Positions 45,181-56,288 of a stretch of 64,000 nt of DNA are shown here, piece by piece. The notes beneath the pieces are model-generated. The model was not told the origin of the DNA. It made no database searches and saw only the letters and a program-made list of their open reading frames with translations. Within the stretch, counting starts at the first letter, position 1. Every line of letters starts with the position of its first letter. Position numbers and translations under genes: made by a program. Where the stretch lies: positions 49,958,073 to 50,022,072 of the forward strand of contig CM067360.1 of NCBI GenBank assembly GCA_034401795.1, read 5' to 3'. Source of the DNA: Chaetoderma sp. LZ-2023a (lineage: Eukaryota; Mollusca; Caudofoveata; Chaetodermatida; Chaetodermatidae).

Positions 45181-46376
45181 TTTTTAGCTCACTTGGCCCA
45201 AAGTTTATGCCATGGCGGCCATCCGTCTGTCTGCTGTCTGTCCATCAACTTTTTGTTTAAAAGCCTACTCCTCATTAACCGCTTGACCGATTTAAATCAA
45301 ACTTGGCTGGGAGGATCTTAGGGTAGTAGGTCTCAGAACTTATATACAGAATTTTGATTGGTCAATATTCTTCGGCGGCCATCTTGGATTTTCTGAAAAT
45401 TTCTGCAAATCAGTTAAAAGCCTACTCCTCATTAATCACTTGACCGATTTCAGTGGGAAGGACCTAGAGTAGTATGTTTCAGAACTTGTATACAGAATTT
45501 TGATTGGAAATTTTTTTCGGTGCCCATCTTGAATTTTCCAAAAAAATTGCGGGAAATTGATTAAACCGCTATTGTTGCCCATTTCAATGGACTTTCTAAA
45601 ATTTTCAGCAAATCAGTTAAACACCTACTCATCATTAACCACTTGGCCGATATCAAGCAAACTCAGCTGGAGAGACCCTAATGTCAGGTATGCTTCAGAA
45701 CTTGTGTACAAAATTTTGATTGGTCAATTTCGACGGCCATCTTGAATTTAAAACGCTACTCTTCATTAACTACTTGATCAATTTCAGCCAGATTTGGCGG
45801 GAAAAATACAACGCTCGTAGATTTCAAAACGTGTATACAGAATTTTGACGATCCATTTTTCTGGCAGCCATCTTGGATTTTCTGAAAATTTCTGGAAATC
45901 AGTTGAAAGACTACTCATTAACCACTTGGCCGATTTCAAGCAAACTTGGTTGGATGGTCCCTAGAGTGGTGTGCTTCGGAATTTGTGTACAGAATTTTGA
46001 TTGGTCAATTTGGTCGGTGGCTATCTTGTATTTTCCGAAAATTGGGAATTCTGCTTAGCCAATTTTATCCAGATTTGGCGAGAAGGATCCTATAGTGGTA
46101 GCCTCTAGTAAATCTATTCAGAATTTTGATACGCCAATGTTTTGGCAGCCATCTTTGAGTTTCTGAAGAATTTCCAGAACCATTTAAAAACAGTATTCCT
46201 TAATCAATGTCCCACTTTCAACAGAACTTGGGTGGAACGATCCTATGACGATAGGCTTCAACATATCAAAAGAGAATCTTTTTGGTGACCATCTTAGACT
46301 TTCTGAAAATTATCCGTCATGTCTATTCAAATGCTAATGGGCCAGGTGAGCATCATAGGCCCTTGGGCCTCTTGTT
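45181..46376 (+). mobile_element. HINE1 copy, shorter, inserted in DIRS-C copy 2
   Basis: The 5' tip is TTTTTAGCTCACTTGGCCCA. About six units of roughly 150-160 bp follow. The 3' tip is GGGCCAGGTGAGCATCATAG, then the hairpin GGCCCTTGGGCC and TCTTGTT. It splits the M2-like hairpin of DIRS-C (ACATTCAAGTG before, CCTGTATTGTTGCCTCAG after), whose unbroken form is at 34590-34630. Confidence 0.85.
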
Positions 46377-46689
46377 TCCTGTATTGTTGCCTCAGAAATG
46401 GAATTCATCGGTGAAAGGATTAATATGGACATGATGGAGCCGATTTCATCAGACATCACGTGTCTCGACAGGATAAGGGACAGTGGTTTCTAATGTTTCC
46501 ATGCCTACAGAATTGATTCTATCTGGATCCGGATTCTTTTATTCGCATCTTGACCAGTCTGGAAATACTCTTGCTTGGCAGGTTCTTTAGTTCTGTTTTT
46601 GATACAATTCTCGATTTTTATTTGAAAATGCATAATGGCAAGATTTTTTCCAATATCCTGTCATTGTAATAGTCGTGACAAAGCAAAAA

Positions 46690-47227
46690 TATGCATGACC
46701 CCAAGGGAGATAATTCTGCTGATTTCAATTATATTTGGCTGGAAGCACCCTTAGGGCATACTCTGAGATTCAACTTTGTTCAAACGAAGCCGATCAGCCA
46801 ATTTGGCTGGCAGCCATCATGGGTTTTGTTCGATTTTTAGAAATGTCTAAAAATCTTTGCCAAAACTGTTTGAGCAATTGATTCAAAACTCATAAAATAT
46901 CATTTAGGCCAGAAGCTGAACCAAGTTTGTTCAAGGGAACTTGATTGGGCATATGGTTTGGTGGCCATCATGGGTGGCCTGGTTTTCATGAAAGCGACTG
47001 TTGCCAGAGCCACGGAACGGATTGGGCCAAAATTTGGGAGATATGATATTGATAACTAAGGGCCATAAATGTGTGTTCAATAGAATTTGATATATAAAGA
47101 AACATGGCCTCTGTTTTCTTGTTACAAGTCTGCTCAACTCATTAGAGTTCTGCTTATTGTTAATGACCATTCTAATTGAAATTTCTATGGTCCAGGTGAG
47201 CGATACAGGCCCCTTGGGCCTCTTGTT
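46690..47227 (+). mobile_element. HINE1 3' portion, second unit type
   Basis: Units here differ from the 42-46 kb copies. They contain TTTCAATTATATTTGGCTGG, AACCAAGTTTGTTCAAGGGA and TTGGTGGCCATCATGGG. The element ends with TATGGTCCAGGTGAGCGATA and CAGGCCCCTTGGGCCTCTTG. The 5' end is missing at the break with DIRS-C. Confidence 0.8.
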
Positions 47228-48483
47228 ATATATTTAATATACTCACTGTGATCATGAAGCCATCTATTGCTTCTTGTTGCAAATCTGGCCAAAATATTAC
47301 GGTTCTACTTGTCTTACTTATATGTGGTGTCATTTTTAGTAGATTTAGTTGATGGATTTTGAGGCTGAAATTGCTACTATATATGTTTTGGGGTATTCTG
47401 ATTTCAAACTTTTACATTTTTGAAACTGTTGGATAAATGGTTTGGTGGCCATCTTCGATCATTTTCCCGCCATAAGCTTGAATAATAAAGCAATGGGAAA
47501 TTTTAAATGTCTTGTTCTTGATAGCCACTGGGCCCATTTCAATTATATTTGGCAGGAACAATCCTTAGGGTATAGAGATTGAAGTTTGTTCAAAGGATCC
47601 CGAACGGCCCATTTGGTCAGCAGCCATCTTGGATTTTGGCTCATTTTTAGAAATATTTTTTAAATCTCCGAAACCACTAGGGGCATCGATTCAAAGTTCA
47701 TGAAATATGATCATGGGGACGAGCTGAACCAAGTTTGTTCAAGGGAACTTGATTGCCCAAATAGTTCACTGGCCATCTTGGATGACATAGTTTTCGTGAA
47801 AACGACTTCTCCAGAAGTCATAAATGGATCAGGGCAAAATTTGGCAGATATCATTAGGGATGAAGGGCCATTAAAGTTTGTTCAAGGAAAGTTGATCTGT
47901 CAAAAAACATGACCGCCATGGGCGGATGAATGCTTTGGCAGCATCTTGGATCATTTTCCTGCCGAAATCTCCCATACTAAAGCAATAGACAAGTTGAAAT
48001 ATCTTCTCGTGAACTACTGGGCTGATTTCAATTATATTTCCCCGGATCAATCCTTAGGGCATGGAGATTCAATTTTGTTCAAACGAAGCCGATTGACCAA
48101 TTTGGCCAGCGGTCATCTTGGATTTTGGCTGATTTTTTTCCTTAAATATCTTTAAAATCTTCTCTGAAACAGCTTGAGACATCCATTCAAAACTCACAAA
48201 ATGTGATCTAGGGAAAGAGCTGAATCAAGTTTGTTCAAGGGAACTTAGTTGGCCAAATAGTTTGGCAGCCATTTTGAATGACCTATAGTTTTCACGAAAA
48301 TTACTTCTCCAGAAATGCTGAACGGATTGAGCCAAAATTTGGCAGATATGCTTTGTGGCTAAGTACCATTAAAATTTGGTCACGGGAAGTTGATAATATT
48401 GGATATTCTTATTTGATGGATTTTGAAGCTGAAATTAGTTTTATAGATGTTTTAAGGTTTTTCTGATTTCAAAGTCTTCTCGA
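47228..48483 (+). mobile_element. HINE1 copy, 5' part, split by a Penelope-like element
   Basis: Tandem units of the second type (GCCATCTTGGATTTTGGCTC, GAACCAAGTTTGTTCAAGGG) run up to about 48483. The element's 3' tip appears after the Penelope-like insertion at 51588-51645 (TACTGGTCCAGGTGAGCGTC, then CAGGGCCTTGGGCGTCTTGT). Confidence 0.75.
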
Positions 48484-49158
48484 GGGTTACATTAAACCTG
48501 GCTTCCCCAGTGAGCACCCTAATGCTTACAAACCCTGGCGCATCTCCTGCAAGGAGTCCAGATTAGAACCACAGCATGAGAAGCTAAAAAATGCTGTGAA
48601 AAAACAGACATACCCGAAGATGCTGAAGGCAGTGGTACCGTTCAAACCAGATACAAAAGATCCGGTGTTCACCGCTGAATGGCAGAATTTGCATGATGAC
48701 TTCAGCAAGAAACTTACTGGCCATACTATACTGCGAAACAGCAGGATACAAAAGATGCGTCACAGAAGTCACAGATGGTAGCACCGCAAAAGTAGCCGCC
48801 AACGCCATTGCCACCACCAAAGCCAGGCATGAAGACAGGCAGAGGTCATCCAGCCCAGGCCCGAGAAAACCCAGGCACCGTGTGAGGCAGAACCCACAAA
48901 GCCACCGCGCCGCCCAGGCAGTACCGAAGAGACCCATACAGGAGGGCATCTGACAACTGCCGCCAAAACAGGCAGATGACAAACCAACAAAACCAGAGGC
49001 CATGCCCGCTGATGGGAACAGAAAGTACAGAGGCGATTGAAGAACTATTTGATATCATCCCTGGACTACGTGCACACAGGAGATGACTAAATACATCTGA
49101 TTCTATATACTCAAAGCCACGTTCTGAAGGGTTCGCCACCAATTGTAATAATAACAGT

Positions 49159-50502
49159 ATGAACTCTTCCAATAAAGATATAAATATGTATCCCTCTGCG
49201 TTTGTCTTTAATTTCACAGATACTGAACTCACCCCAGACACAATAAGTGTCCTAGACAAAGGGCTTGACTTCAGCCCAACTGTGATAGAACCCAACATGG
49301 GTTCAGTCTATGCAGCTCTCCAAGCATTCATTAGAAGAATGTGGCTCATCCACCACTTTACCCCACACCCCCACCCACGATACGCCATACTAGCAGCACC
49401 AGTAGGGAACACCATCAGTTCCACCCCAAAAGAAATCTGACTTCCAAAATCTCTTCGATAGAAAGTTTGCACCCAAAAAAACAACTATGCCACCTCCATC
49501 AATGGACCCAGCATTGGAGTCCTTCATAAAAGCAATAAGGTTTGAATTCAGTAATCACGGACACAAAAGGATCCCGTGCAATAATCTTTGCTGAGCAGAA
49601 GAGAAAGCACTAGAATCCTTAAAAAATAACAAAGCTGTCATCATAAAACAATCCGACAAGGGCCAAGCCACTGAGTTGTGCAATCCGTAAAAGATTACAT
49701 AACTGAAGCAATGAGCCAACTTTCGGATGACAGATTCTATATGAAACTTCCCTCCGACCGTACGCACCTTCACACCCAACTGTTGGAACAAAGACTGGAC
49801 AAAATAGTATCAGAGGGTGAAATGGATAATACCATAGCTGGTAGACTTCTCCCAAAACCGCCAAAACCGTCCCGGTTCTATCTCCTACAAAAGGTCCATA
49901 AAGAGAAGAAAGATGGGATCACACAGGGCAGACCCATCATTAGTGGTAATGGCTGCGCAACAGAGCTTATCAGTAGCTTCGTTGACGAAGATATCAAGGT
50001 CCATATAACAAAGATCAAATCTTATGGAAAAGACACTACAGATTTTATCAATAAAATAGAAGAATTCGGACCCACAAAGGCGAATTCTCTCTTGGTCACT
50101 ATGGACGTCACCTCTCTACACCAATATTCCAAATAACCAGGGCTTATGTCCAGTAGCAAGGTACTGCATGAAACATGGAATGCCTGGCACTGTATCAGTT
50201 TGAAACGTACTAAACCTATTGAAGCTGGTTTTGGAATGCAACAACTTTGAATTGAATGGGGAACACTTCCTACAAATAGGAGGCACAGACATGGGCAGCA
50301 AAGCAGCCTGCTCATATGCATGTATCTCATGGCCGGTTTAGAAGAGACACTACTTGCAAATGCCCCTCACCAACCAGCACTCTATGTATGTTACATAGAT
50401 GACATATTCATGATCTGGGAACTCAGCCATGTGGCTCTATCAGAGTTTATCCAACACATGAATAGTGGACACCATAGCATAAAATTTGCTATGGAAACCT
50501 GA
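49159..50502 (+). pseudogene. PLE1 N-terminal conserved region and reverse transcriptase
   Basis: 49159-49440 has PDTISVLDKGLDFSPT and ALQAFIRRMWLIHHF, typical of the conserved segment before the Penelope RT. After a frame change, 49678-50136 has DYITEAMSQLSDDRFYMKL, RFYLLQKVHKEK, GRPIISGNGCATE and LLVTMDVTSLHQYS (first catalytic Asp). The frame then breaks near 50130 and resumes at 50320 with CYIDDIFMIWELS (the catalytic Asp pair). A TGA at 50500-50502 interrupts the frame just before KVAFLDTWV. All RT catalytic residues are present but split among frames, so this copy is dead as read. Confidence 0.85.
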
Positions 50503-50511
50503 AGAGAAAAA

Positions 50512-51498
50512 GTGGCATTTCTAGACACCTGGGTCAAGAACGGAGATGGACACACCATTTCTTTCGACCTATTCACCAAACCCACAGACACACATGGCTA
50601 CCTTCACTATGCATCGACGCACCCGTCCTCCTGCAAGGACACCAGCCCATATGGTCAGTTTCTCCGCGTCAGGAGAATATGTACCCACATTGCAGACTAT
50701 GACAGGAATAGAACCGCAATGGAGAGCTTCTATCAAGCCAGAAGATACCCAACTGACATCCTCATCACTGCTAGGGCAAAAGCCAGGAACAAAATCAGAC
50801 ACTTGCTTCTTAAGCCCCCACCGCCAACCATGCCAGTACCCAACAAACAGGTGTTCAAACCTATCTTCATCTGCGAATTGACGCGCACAGGCACTCTGCT
50901 CAAAAGAGCAATCAAAAAATACTGGCCTATCCTTCAAGCCAATCAATGGTGCAGGGACCCTTTCCCTGACTCACCCCTCTGGTTTTCGCAAAAACAAAAC
51001 TATAAGCGATCATGTAGTCAGAGCCAAACTTTATGGGGTCCTGGAAGAAACCAGAACCCACAGAAACCCAATTCTAAGTTGCAAAACAAAAACTGCAACA
51101 TCTGCAACTACATGGACAAGTCCCACTTCTTCACAAGCACACATATGAGACTCTCATTTAGAAGCAAGATCATCGGGAATTGCTTAATGCACAATGTCGT
51201 ATACCTCGTCACTTGCAAGGTATGCAGAAAACAGTACATCGGAGAAACTCTAAGAACTTTCAATATTAGGATACAGAAACACCTTAGATCCATAACCCAC
51301 ATCAACAAAAAAGAAAGTTACGACACCCCAGTATCAAGGCATTTCAACATGAAAAACCACACAAGGGAACACATGAATTTCAGGATAATACAAGTACTGT
51401 CCTCTGACCCGACAGACCCAGAATCCACAAAATGGAGAAGACAAAAAAGAATCACATTGGATTCACCAAATCCACACTATGGAACCATCTGGGATTAA
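50512..51498 (+). pseudogene. PLE1 C-terminal part: RT thumb, zinc-binding motif, GIY-YIG
   Basis: The 328-codon open frame follows a single stop after the RT. It starts with VAFLDTWVKNGDGHTISFDL (end of the RT), then a linker, then CNICNYMDKSHFF (a Cys pair typical of the region before the nuclease), then the nuclease core NVVYLVTCKVCRKQYIGET and FNIRIQKHLR, where the GIY half is degenerate (VVY) as is usual in this family. The tail has TPVSRHFNMKNHTREHM. It ends at a TAA after GTIWD. It is open throughout and could encode the domain if translated. Confidence 0.85.
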
Positions 51499-51587
51499 CC
51501 TAGCATTGTGATACCCGCCATTTATTTCAGATACCGGAAAAAAACCTGGTACCTGAGAACGTAGTTATAACCGTATATTTAAATGCA

Positions 51588-51645
51588 CATGTTTCAAATG
51601 CTACTGGTCCAGGTGAGCGTCACAGGGCCTTGGGCGTCTTGTATT
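51588..51645 (+). mobile_element. HINE1 3' terminus beyond PLE1
   Basis: TATTTAAATGCACATGTTTC, GGTCCAGGTGAGCGTC and a hairpin-like CAGGGCCTTGGGC followed by GTCTTGT. It completes the HINE1 copy interrupted at 48483. Confidence 0.8.
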
Positions 51646-51927
51646 TTCTTTTATGCATATTTAGAATGGTCTGAGCGTTTCCGTAATGTAACAGGTTTTT
51701 TTTGTATTTCTTGCAGGTAAGTAAATATGCCACATTGTTTCACTAACACCTGACAGCAGCAGAACCCCACTATCCAAAACCTGGATGACACAGGTATGTC
51801 CAGAACATAAGCTTTCCTTCTCAATACTACATCTAAACTTGTCACATGACAACACCCACAAATTGTCAAACAACATACATACCTACACATATAATGAGTA
51901 AAACCACACATTGGTAAGAAATACTTG

Positions 51928-52165
51928 TTAATCCTTTAACTCTTGGATGTATTCAAGAAAATTTAAATTTTCTCAGAAAATGTCCATTTGTAGACCAAGA
52001 GAAAACTATTTAAAAAAATTTACGACTGTAATGACTGGCTCGGTTATCGAGCCAGTCATTCCAGTGGTAATTTTTCAAAAATGGTCTTCTCTTTGTCTGA
52101 AAATGGATATTTCCCAAGACAACTGCAGAAGCCGTTTTTGGCTGATTTGAATGTTAAAAGGTTAA
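51928..52165 (-). mobile_element. M1 foldback MITE
   Basis: It starts TTAATCCTTTAACTCTTGGA and ends TGTTAAAAGGTTAA. The core is GGCTCGGTTATCGAGCCAGT. Its right half is copied in the tandem duplication at 52048-52335. Confidence 0.8.
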
Positions 52166-52335
52166 CCCTTTAACACTTATATCAACCAAAGCGAGCCAGT
52201 CATTCCAGTGGTAATTTTTCAAAAATGGTCTTCTCTTCGTCTGAAAATGGATATTTCCCAAGACAACTGCAGAAGCCGTTTTTGGCTGATTTGAATGTTA
52301 AAAGGTTAACCCTTTAACACTTATATCAACCAAAG
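52048..52335. repeat. 144-bp tandem duplication across two M1 copies
   Basis: 52048-52191 and 52192-52335 differ at one position that I can find (TTTGTCTGA versus TTCGTCTGA). Each unit contains the right arm of one M1 copy and the first bases of the next. Confidence 0.85.
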
Positions 52336-52529
52336 ACGGCTTCAGCAGTGGTCGTGATAAATGTTCACTGGCAGACTAAGAGAGGACTATCTTTGAAAAT
52401 TTTCCACTGGAATAACTAGCCAGTCATTCCAGAGGTAAGGTTTCAAATAAGATCTCTTGATCTGCAAATCAACATTTTCTATGAGAAAATTTAAATTTTC
52501 TTGAACAAATTTGAGGGTTAAAGGGTTAA
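52306..52529 (+). mobile_element. M1 foldback MITE
   Basis: It starts TTAACCCTTTAACACTTATA and ends GAGGGTTAAAGGGTTAA, with TTAA at both edges. The core is shortened (GGAATAACTAGCCAGTCATT). Confidence 0.8.
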
Positions 52530-53365
52530 CATTGTTAGCCCCTATGCTAGAGCTAATAGCCCAATAGATACATGTATGTTTTCTCCACCACTGGAAACAC
52601 CAATTTAAAACTATAGAAACCATGTAAACCCATATGGCACATCACCACGGGGTCAGCGGTGTTATAGTAGCCAAACCTCATCTATGGCTTTATTAACTGC
52701 ATTTCCATCAATAGTACAATGGATTTATCCCATTTGACCTGCCTATATCTTAAGCTCAGAGGCTGATTAAGTTTTGGCCATACATAAGTTAACTTTTACG
52801 TTTAGCTCCGCTACAGCTTAACTATCAGCCTTATGGTAACCAGACTAGTATGTAATATTATTTAGCTTTATTACTGCATTCATATCAAGACTGCAAAGCA
52901 TTTATCCAGTTCCACCCTATGTTTTCTGCTCATGGACTTTACTTTTTCAGGTTAATGAACAATTCCTGGATGATTAAAAAATGTGCTTTATTTGAAAGAT
53001 TATTAAATTTTTAATGAAATTACACCAGAATGATAGCCAGATAGAAATAAGGTAGCCAAATATCACTAGATAAAGTCAGTAAAATTCACCGTTTTTCGCA
53101 CATCGGGTCACTGCCTTCTTATCGTGTCTATTGATGTCCGCCGCGTGGCTAATAGATTCGGGTACATAGTTTAAGGAAGTGTATACAAATGATAAAAGCA
53201 ACGGAACTGCTGCAGATATTTAAAAGATTTTTGAGCCTCCAAATGGGTGTTGAGTTTGGGATTAATATGATATAATGGATGTTAAAATCGTACCAGATGT
53301 TCAAAAGTCTGGAATATATCAATATTGTTTATCTATTAGATACAATCTGAGGATATTTTATCCTT
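52530..53365. other. No gene; one short dispersed repeat
   Basis: About 65 bp at 52785-52850 (TAGCTCCGCTACAGCTTAAC, ATCAGCCTTATGGTAACCAG) recur, diverged, at about 60120-60185. Nothing else is recognised. Confidence 0.5.
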
Positions 53366-53835
53366 TTTGTCTCGCCTGCGAAGCAGAAGCGAGACATAGG
53401 GATCACTATTTCCGTCGGCGGCGGCAGCACCATATCTGTACTTATGGTTAAGGTTTTTAAATATCGATATTTCTCAGCATTGACCCATCAGATCTTGCTG
53501 AAACGTTAGAGACATGTTCTCTATAATATAGGGAAGCATAATCCATTACATTTTTTTTTTAATTTTGAAAACCTTTTGATGAATTTTCCATGGTTTTCGA
53601 CATAGAAAATGTAATTGATTGTCGTGCTATTTTCCCCGCGTTTGGACTATTTTAGGACTTCAGGTTAAGCTTTTGGCTGAGGGTAAGCTTTTGTCAAGTG
53701 ACAATTTACCCATCAAAGAGTTATCCGATTCCCATAAAACTTCACAGATTTGTTATATACGATCATTAGCACTAGTCCATGTGAGAAAGAAATCAATTTT
53801 GAAAGTTTCCATACGATAAGATAAGATTACCATGG

Positions 53836-54570
53836 ATGAAGCAGTCAAATCTGAAATGGCCCGTCTCAGACAGCAGAACCCTACTCTCATTCCGGCCCCT
53901 CTATAGCTTGTCTAATATTATGCTCAAGATAGTATTTCATAATGTCCAGTCACTACGTCTACATATTAATGACATCAGACATGATTTCAGTTTTAAGGCA
54001 GCAGACATCATTATGTGTTGTGAAACCAAACGCTGCAGCATAGATAGTGATGAGAATGGTGCCTTGCAAAACTTCTACCGGTTTGGAAATGACTACAGTC
54101 GCGTTAGATCTCCATATGGCAGTGCCATGTATATAAGATAGAACATTGTTTCTGAGTTTTTCACATTGAACTATATGACAGTGTAGGTATCACTATGCAA
54201 AATACATCTGTCATCTGGGTTATCACAGCTTGTTTCAATGTATTGTCGTCAAATGGAGTCATTGCAACATATCCACTCTGCCATTCACCATTTACATCAG
54301 AGCATTTCCAGTATTTCACCAGTTATCATAATGGGAGACTAATATAAATGCTCAAGCAGAAATCCCAGCAATATACAAGCATCTTACTGATATCATGTCT
54401 ACACATGGATACAGTCTGTTAATGAAAGATGCAACAACAGATCTTAATACAACAATTGATCTCATATTCACAAATATTCCTTGCAGCCATTTGTCATGTT
54501 TGTTATATGGTACACTAGAAAGTTATTGGAGTTACCATAAACTAATCTGGGCAGCAGTGACAGAATTCTA
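53836..54570 (+). pseudogene. Endonuclease (EEP-type) remnant of a Helentron
   Basis: The frame 53836-54141 contains MLKIVFHNVQSLRLHINDIR (conserved Asn region), ADIIMCCETKRCSID (the metal-binding Glu in ETK) and NDYSRVRSPYGSAMYIR. After a stop, later frames show MGD with a frame break where GDFN is expected (about 54330), DLIFTNIP and YHKLIWAAV, which corresponds to the terminal SDH-type motif with Asp changed to Tyr. The order matches exonuclease/endonuclease/phosphatase domains such as those at the C-terminus of Helentron proteins and in many LINEs. The missing RT argues against a LINE. This copy is inactive. Confidence 0.65.
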
Positions 54571-54839
54571 AGATGCAGATTAAGCAGCATTACACAACAA
54601 AATGATTAGAAACAGCACAGTGTATAGATGGCAATTTACATATGCCTACAAGTAGTACACATGTTGCAGAGTAAATCAAATGTCGTCATTAATCAGTTCA
54701 TGCAAATCTTGAGAACATTAGTAGCTAAAATCACATGACTGATCTTGTGTATACAAACTGGTACAGACACTAGTTAGCAAAAAGCAACTGCATACATACA
54801 ATGTATGTATAGGCAGTATCAGTCAGGAGTTTCCAGATT

Positions 54840-55290
54840 TGTAGCTTACGCATGATTGATTCATGGAACCAATGATTATGACATTAGCAGAAAGCAAATG
54901 ATTTATATATAGACAATATTAATCAGGAGTTTCCAGATTCTTAGCTACGTGTGATTGATTCATGCAACCAATGATTATGATATTAGCAGAAATCTAAATG
55001 ATTTACGTATAGACAGTATTAGTCGGGAGTTTCCAGACTCTTAGCTACATGTGATTGATTCATGTAACCAAGGATTATAACATTAGCAGAAAACAAATGA
55101 TTTATATATAGACAGTATTAGTCAGGAGTTTCTAGATTCTTAGCTATGCGTGATTGATAGATGGAACCAATGATTATGACATTAGCAGAAAGCAAATGAT
55201 TTATGTATAAACAGTATTAGTCGGGAGTTTCCAGACTCTTAGCTACATGTGGTTGATTCATGGAACCAAGGATTATAAAGAAACCTAGTA
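54840..55290 (+). repeat. About 99-bp tandem repeat, five units
   Basis: GTGATTGATTCATGGAACCA, ATTATGACATTAGCAGAAA and AGTCAGGAGTTTCCAGA recur at about 54853, 54952, 55052, 55150 and 55249. Units follow each other without spacers. They lie just before the Helentron 3' end, like the tandem units in HINE1. Confidence 0.85.
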
Positions 55291-56288
55291 ACAAGCTAAA
55301 ATGAGGGGCCTGATTAGTTCTACCATACGGAAAAAACCAGGCCCACTATAGCATAGGTAAGAATTGTATAAAGGAAAATATATTTAATGCAAATGTTTCA
55401 TGCTAATGGTCCAGGTGGCGCTAGAAGCCCTTGGGCTTCTTGTTGAAGTTTGGTGGACTTATTCAATGAACCCAAATTTAAAAGTACTGCTATAAGCTAA
55501 GAAGAGTTGCCCATTAGATGATGCTTATAGCTAGTCGGCATGAAAAAGATATCGATTTTTTTTTAATTTTCATATTTTTCCTGCGTTTTGGACTATTTTA
55601 AGACTTCAGGTTAAAGCATTTTGCTGAAGTTAAGCTTTTGTCAAGTGACAATTTACCCATCAAAGAGTTATCCGATTTCCATAAAACTTCACAGATTTGT
55701 TATATACGATCATTGGGACTAGTCCATGTAAGAAAGAAATCAATTTTGAAAATCTTTCCATGTTTTTTCCACGTGTGAACTTGGATAATTTTGTGGCTAT
55801 TTTATGCCTTTAAGTTACGGTTTTCAGCTTCGTTAAGGTTTTTTCAAATGAAAATTTACTCAACAAAGATTCATCAGATTTCAATAAAACTTCAGAGATT
55901 TGTTCTATACCATCACTAAGACTAGCTCACATAAAAAGGAAATTGATTTTTCAAAGTTTTCCATACATTTTCAGTGTTTGAACATAGACAATTTTATGGC
56001 TTAAGGATATTGTTGCTTCAGTAAAGGTTTTTCAAATGAAAATTTACTCCACAAAAGTTTATCAGATTTTGATAAAAATGCACAGATTTGATAAATTTGA
56101 TAACTGAACTTAGATTCTATCCACGCCTTCACAGGTGAGACATTGTACGCTGCAGCGTTCTTGTTTGGTAAAATGCAGGATGATGGCTTCGTCTCGCAGG
56201 CTCTATCTTTGGAAATACTTTGCATATTGTCATTTAATTGGAGTGTGCTTAAAGCTGAAAGAAATGTCTATTTGCTAATGGCTAATTA

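Larger units (their letters stand above)
39626..46600 (+). mobile_element. DIRS-C copy 2 (right part missing), with nested insertions
   Basis: The left terminal repeat is at 39626-39945: TTGGTTTGTAACACAACAGA, ACTAAGCCACTCAACT, then CATTCCCATGG and AAACAAGGTTAGCAGAGATA. T1 follows at about 40700-41567, then interior sequence collinear with copy 1 from 41765. Two HINE1 elements interrupt it (42791-44660 and 45181-46376). Collinearity resumes exactly after each, so they are clean insertions. Homology ends near 46600. The frame 42346-42711 is degraded interior with no domain I recognise. Confidence 0.75.
48484..51545 (+). mobile_element. PLE1: Penelope-like retroelement with GIY-YIG endonuclease
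   Basis: It lies in the HINE1 copy that ends at 51645. The element encodes, across at least four broken frames, an N-terminal conserved region, a Penelope-type RT and a C-terminal GIY-YIG nuclease. Penelope-like elements prime reverse transcription at a nick made by the GIY-YIG domain. The first open stretch (about 48487-48780) is lysine-rich. The second (48693-48953) is basic, with RPIQEGI at its end. Both are probably the N-terminal part of the same protein. Confidence 0.85.
53815..55444 (+). mobile_element. Helentron-like remnant with endonuclease, 5' truncated
   Basis: It contains an endonuclease/exonuclease/phosphatase-type pseudogene (53836-54570), then tandem repeats (54840-55290), then the terminus AATGGTCCAGGTGGCGCTAG, hairpin-like AAGCCCTTGGGCTT and CTTGTTG. 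This 3' end is the HINE1 3' end. Helentrons are rolling-circle elements with Rep, helicase and a C-terminal endonuclease. Only the endonuclease and the 3' end remain here. Placing it in that group is my inference from the domain and terminus. Confidence 0.65.
53366..56166 (+). mobile_element. HINE2: hairpin-ended element with tandem units, interrupted
   Basis: The 5' tip is the hairpin GTCTCGCCTGCG ... AGCGAGAC (53369-53395). Units of about 190 bp contain TTTTGTCAAGTGACAATTTA, CCCATCAAAGAGTTATCCGA and AAAACTTCACAGATTTGTTA. They appear before (53620-53810) and after (55560-56100) an inserted Helentron fragment. The 3' tip is GGTGAGACATTGT, the hairpin ACGCTGCAGCGT and TCTTGTT. It is built like HINE1, with different sequence. 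Confidence 0.7.

Noticed and set aside
53836..54570. LINE retrotransposon endonuclease
   Set aside because: No RT follows within the element, and the 3' end is the HINE1-type hairpin terminus rather than a poly-A or simple-repeat tail.
54840..55290. CRISPR-like regular repeat
   Set aside because: Units of about 99 bp abut without unique spacers, and the DNA is eukaryotic transposon sequence.
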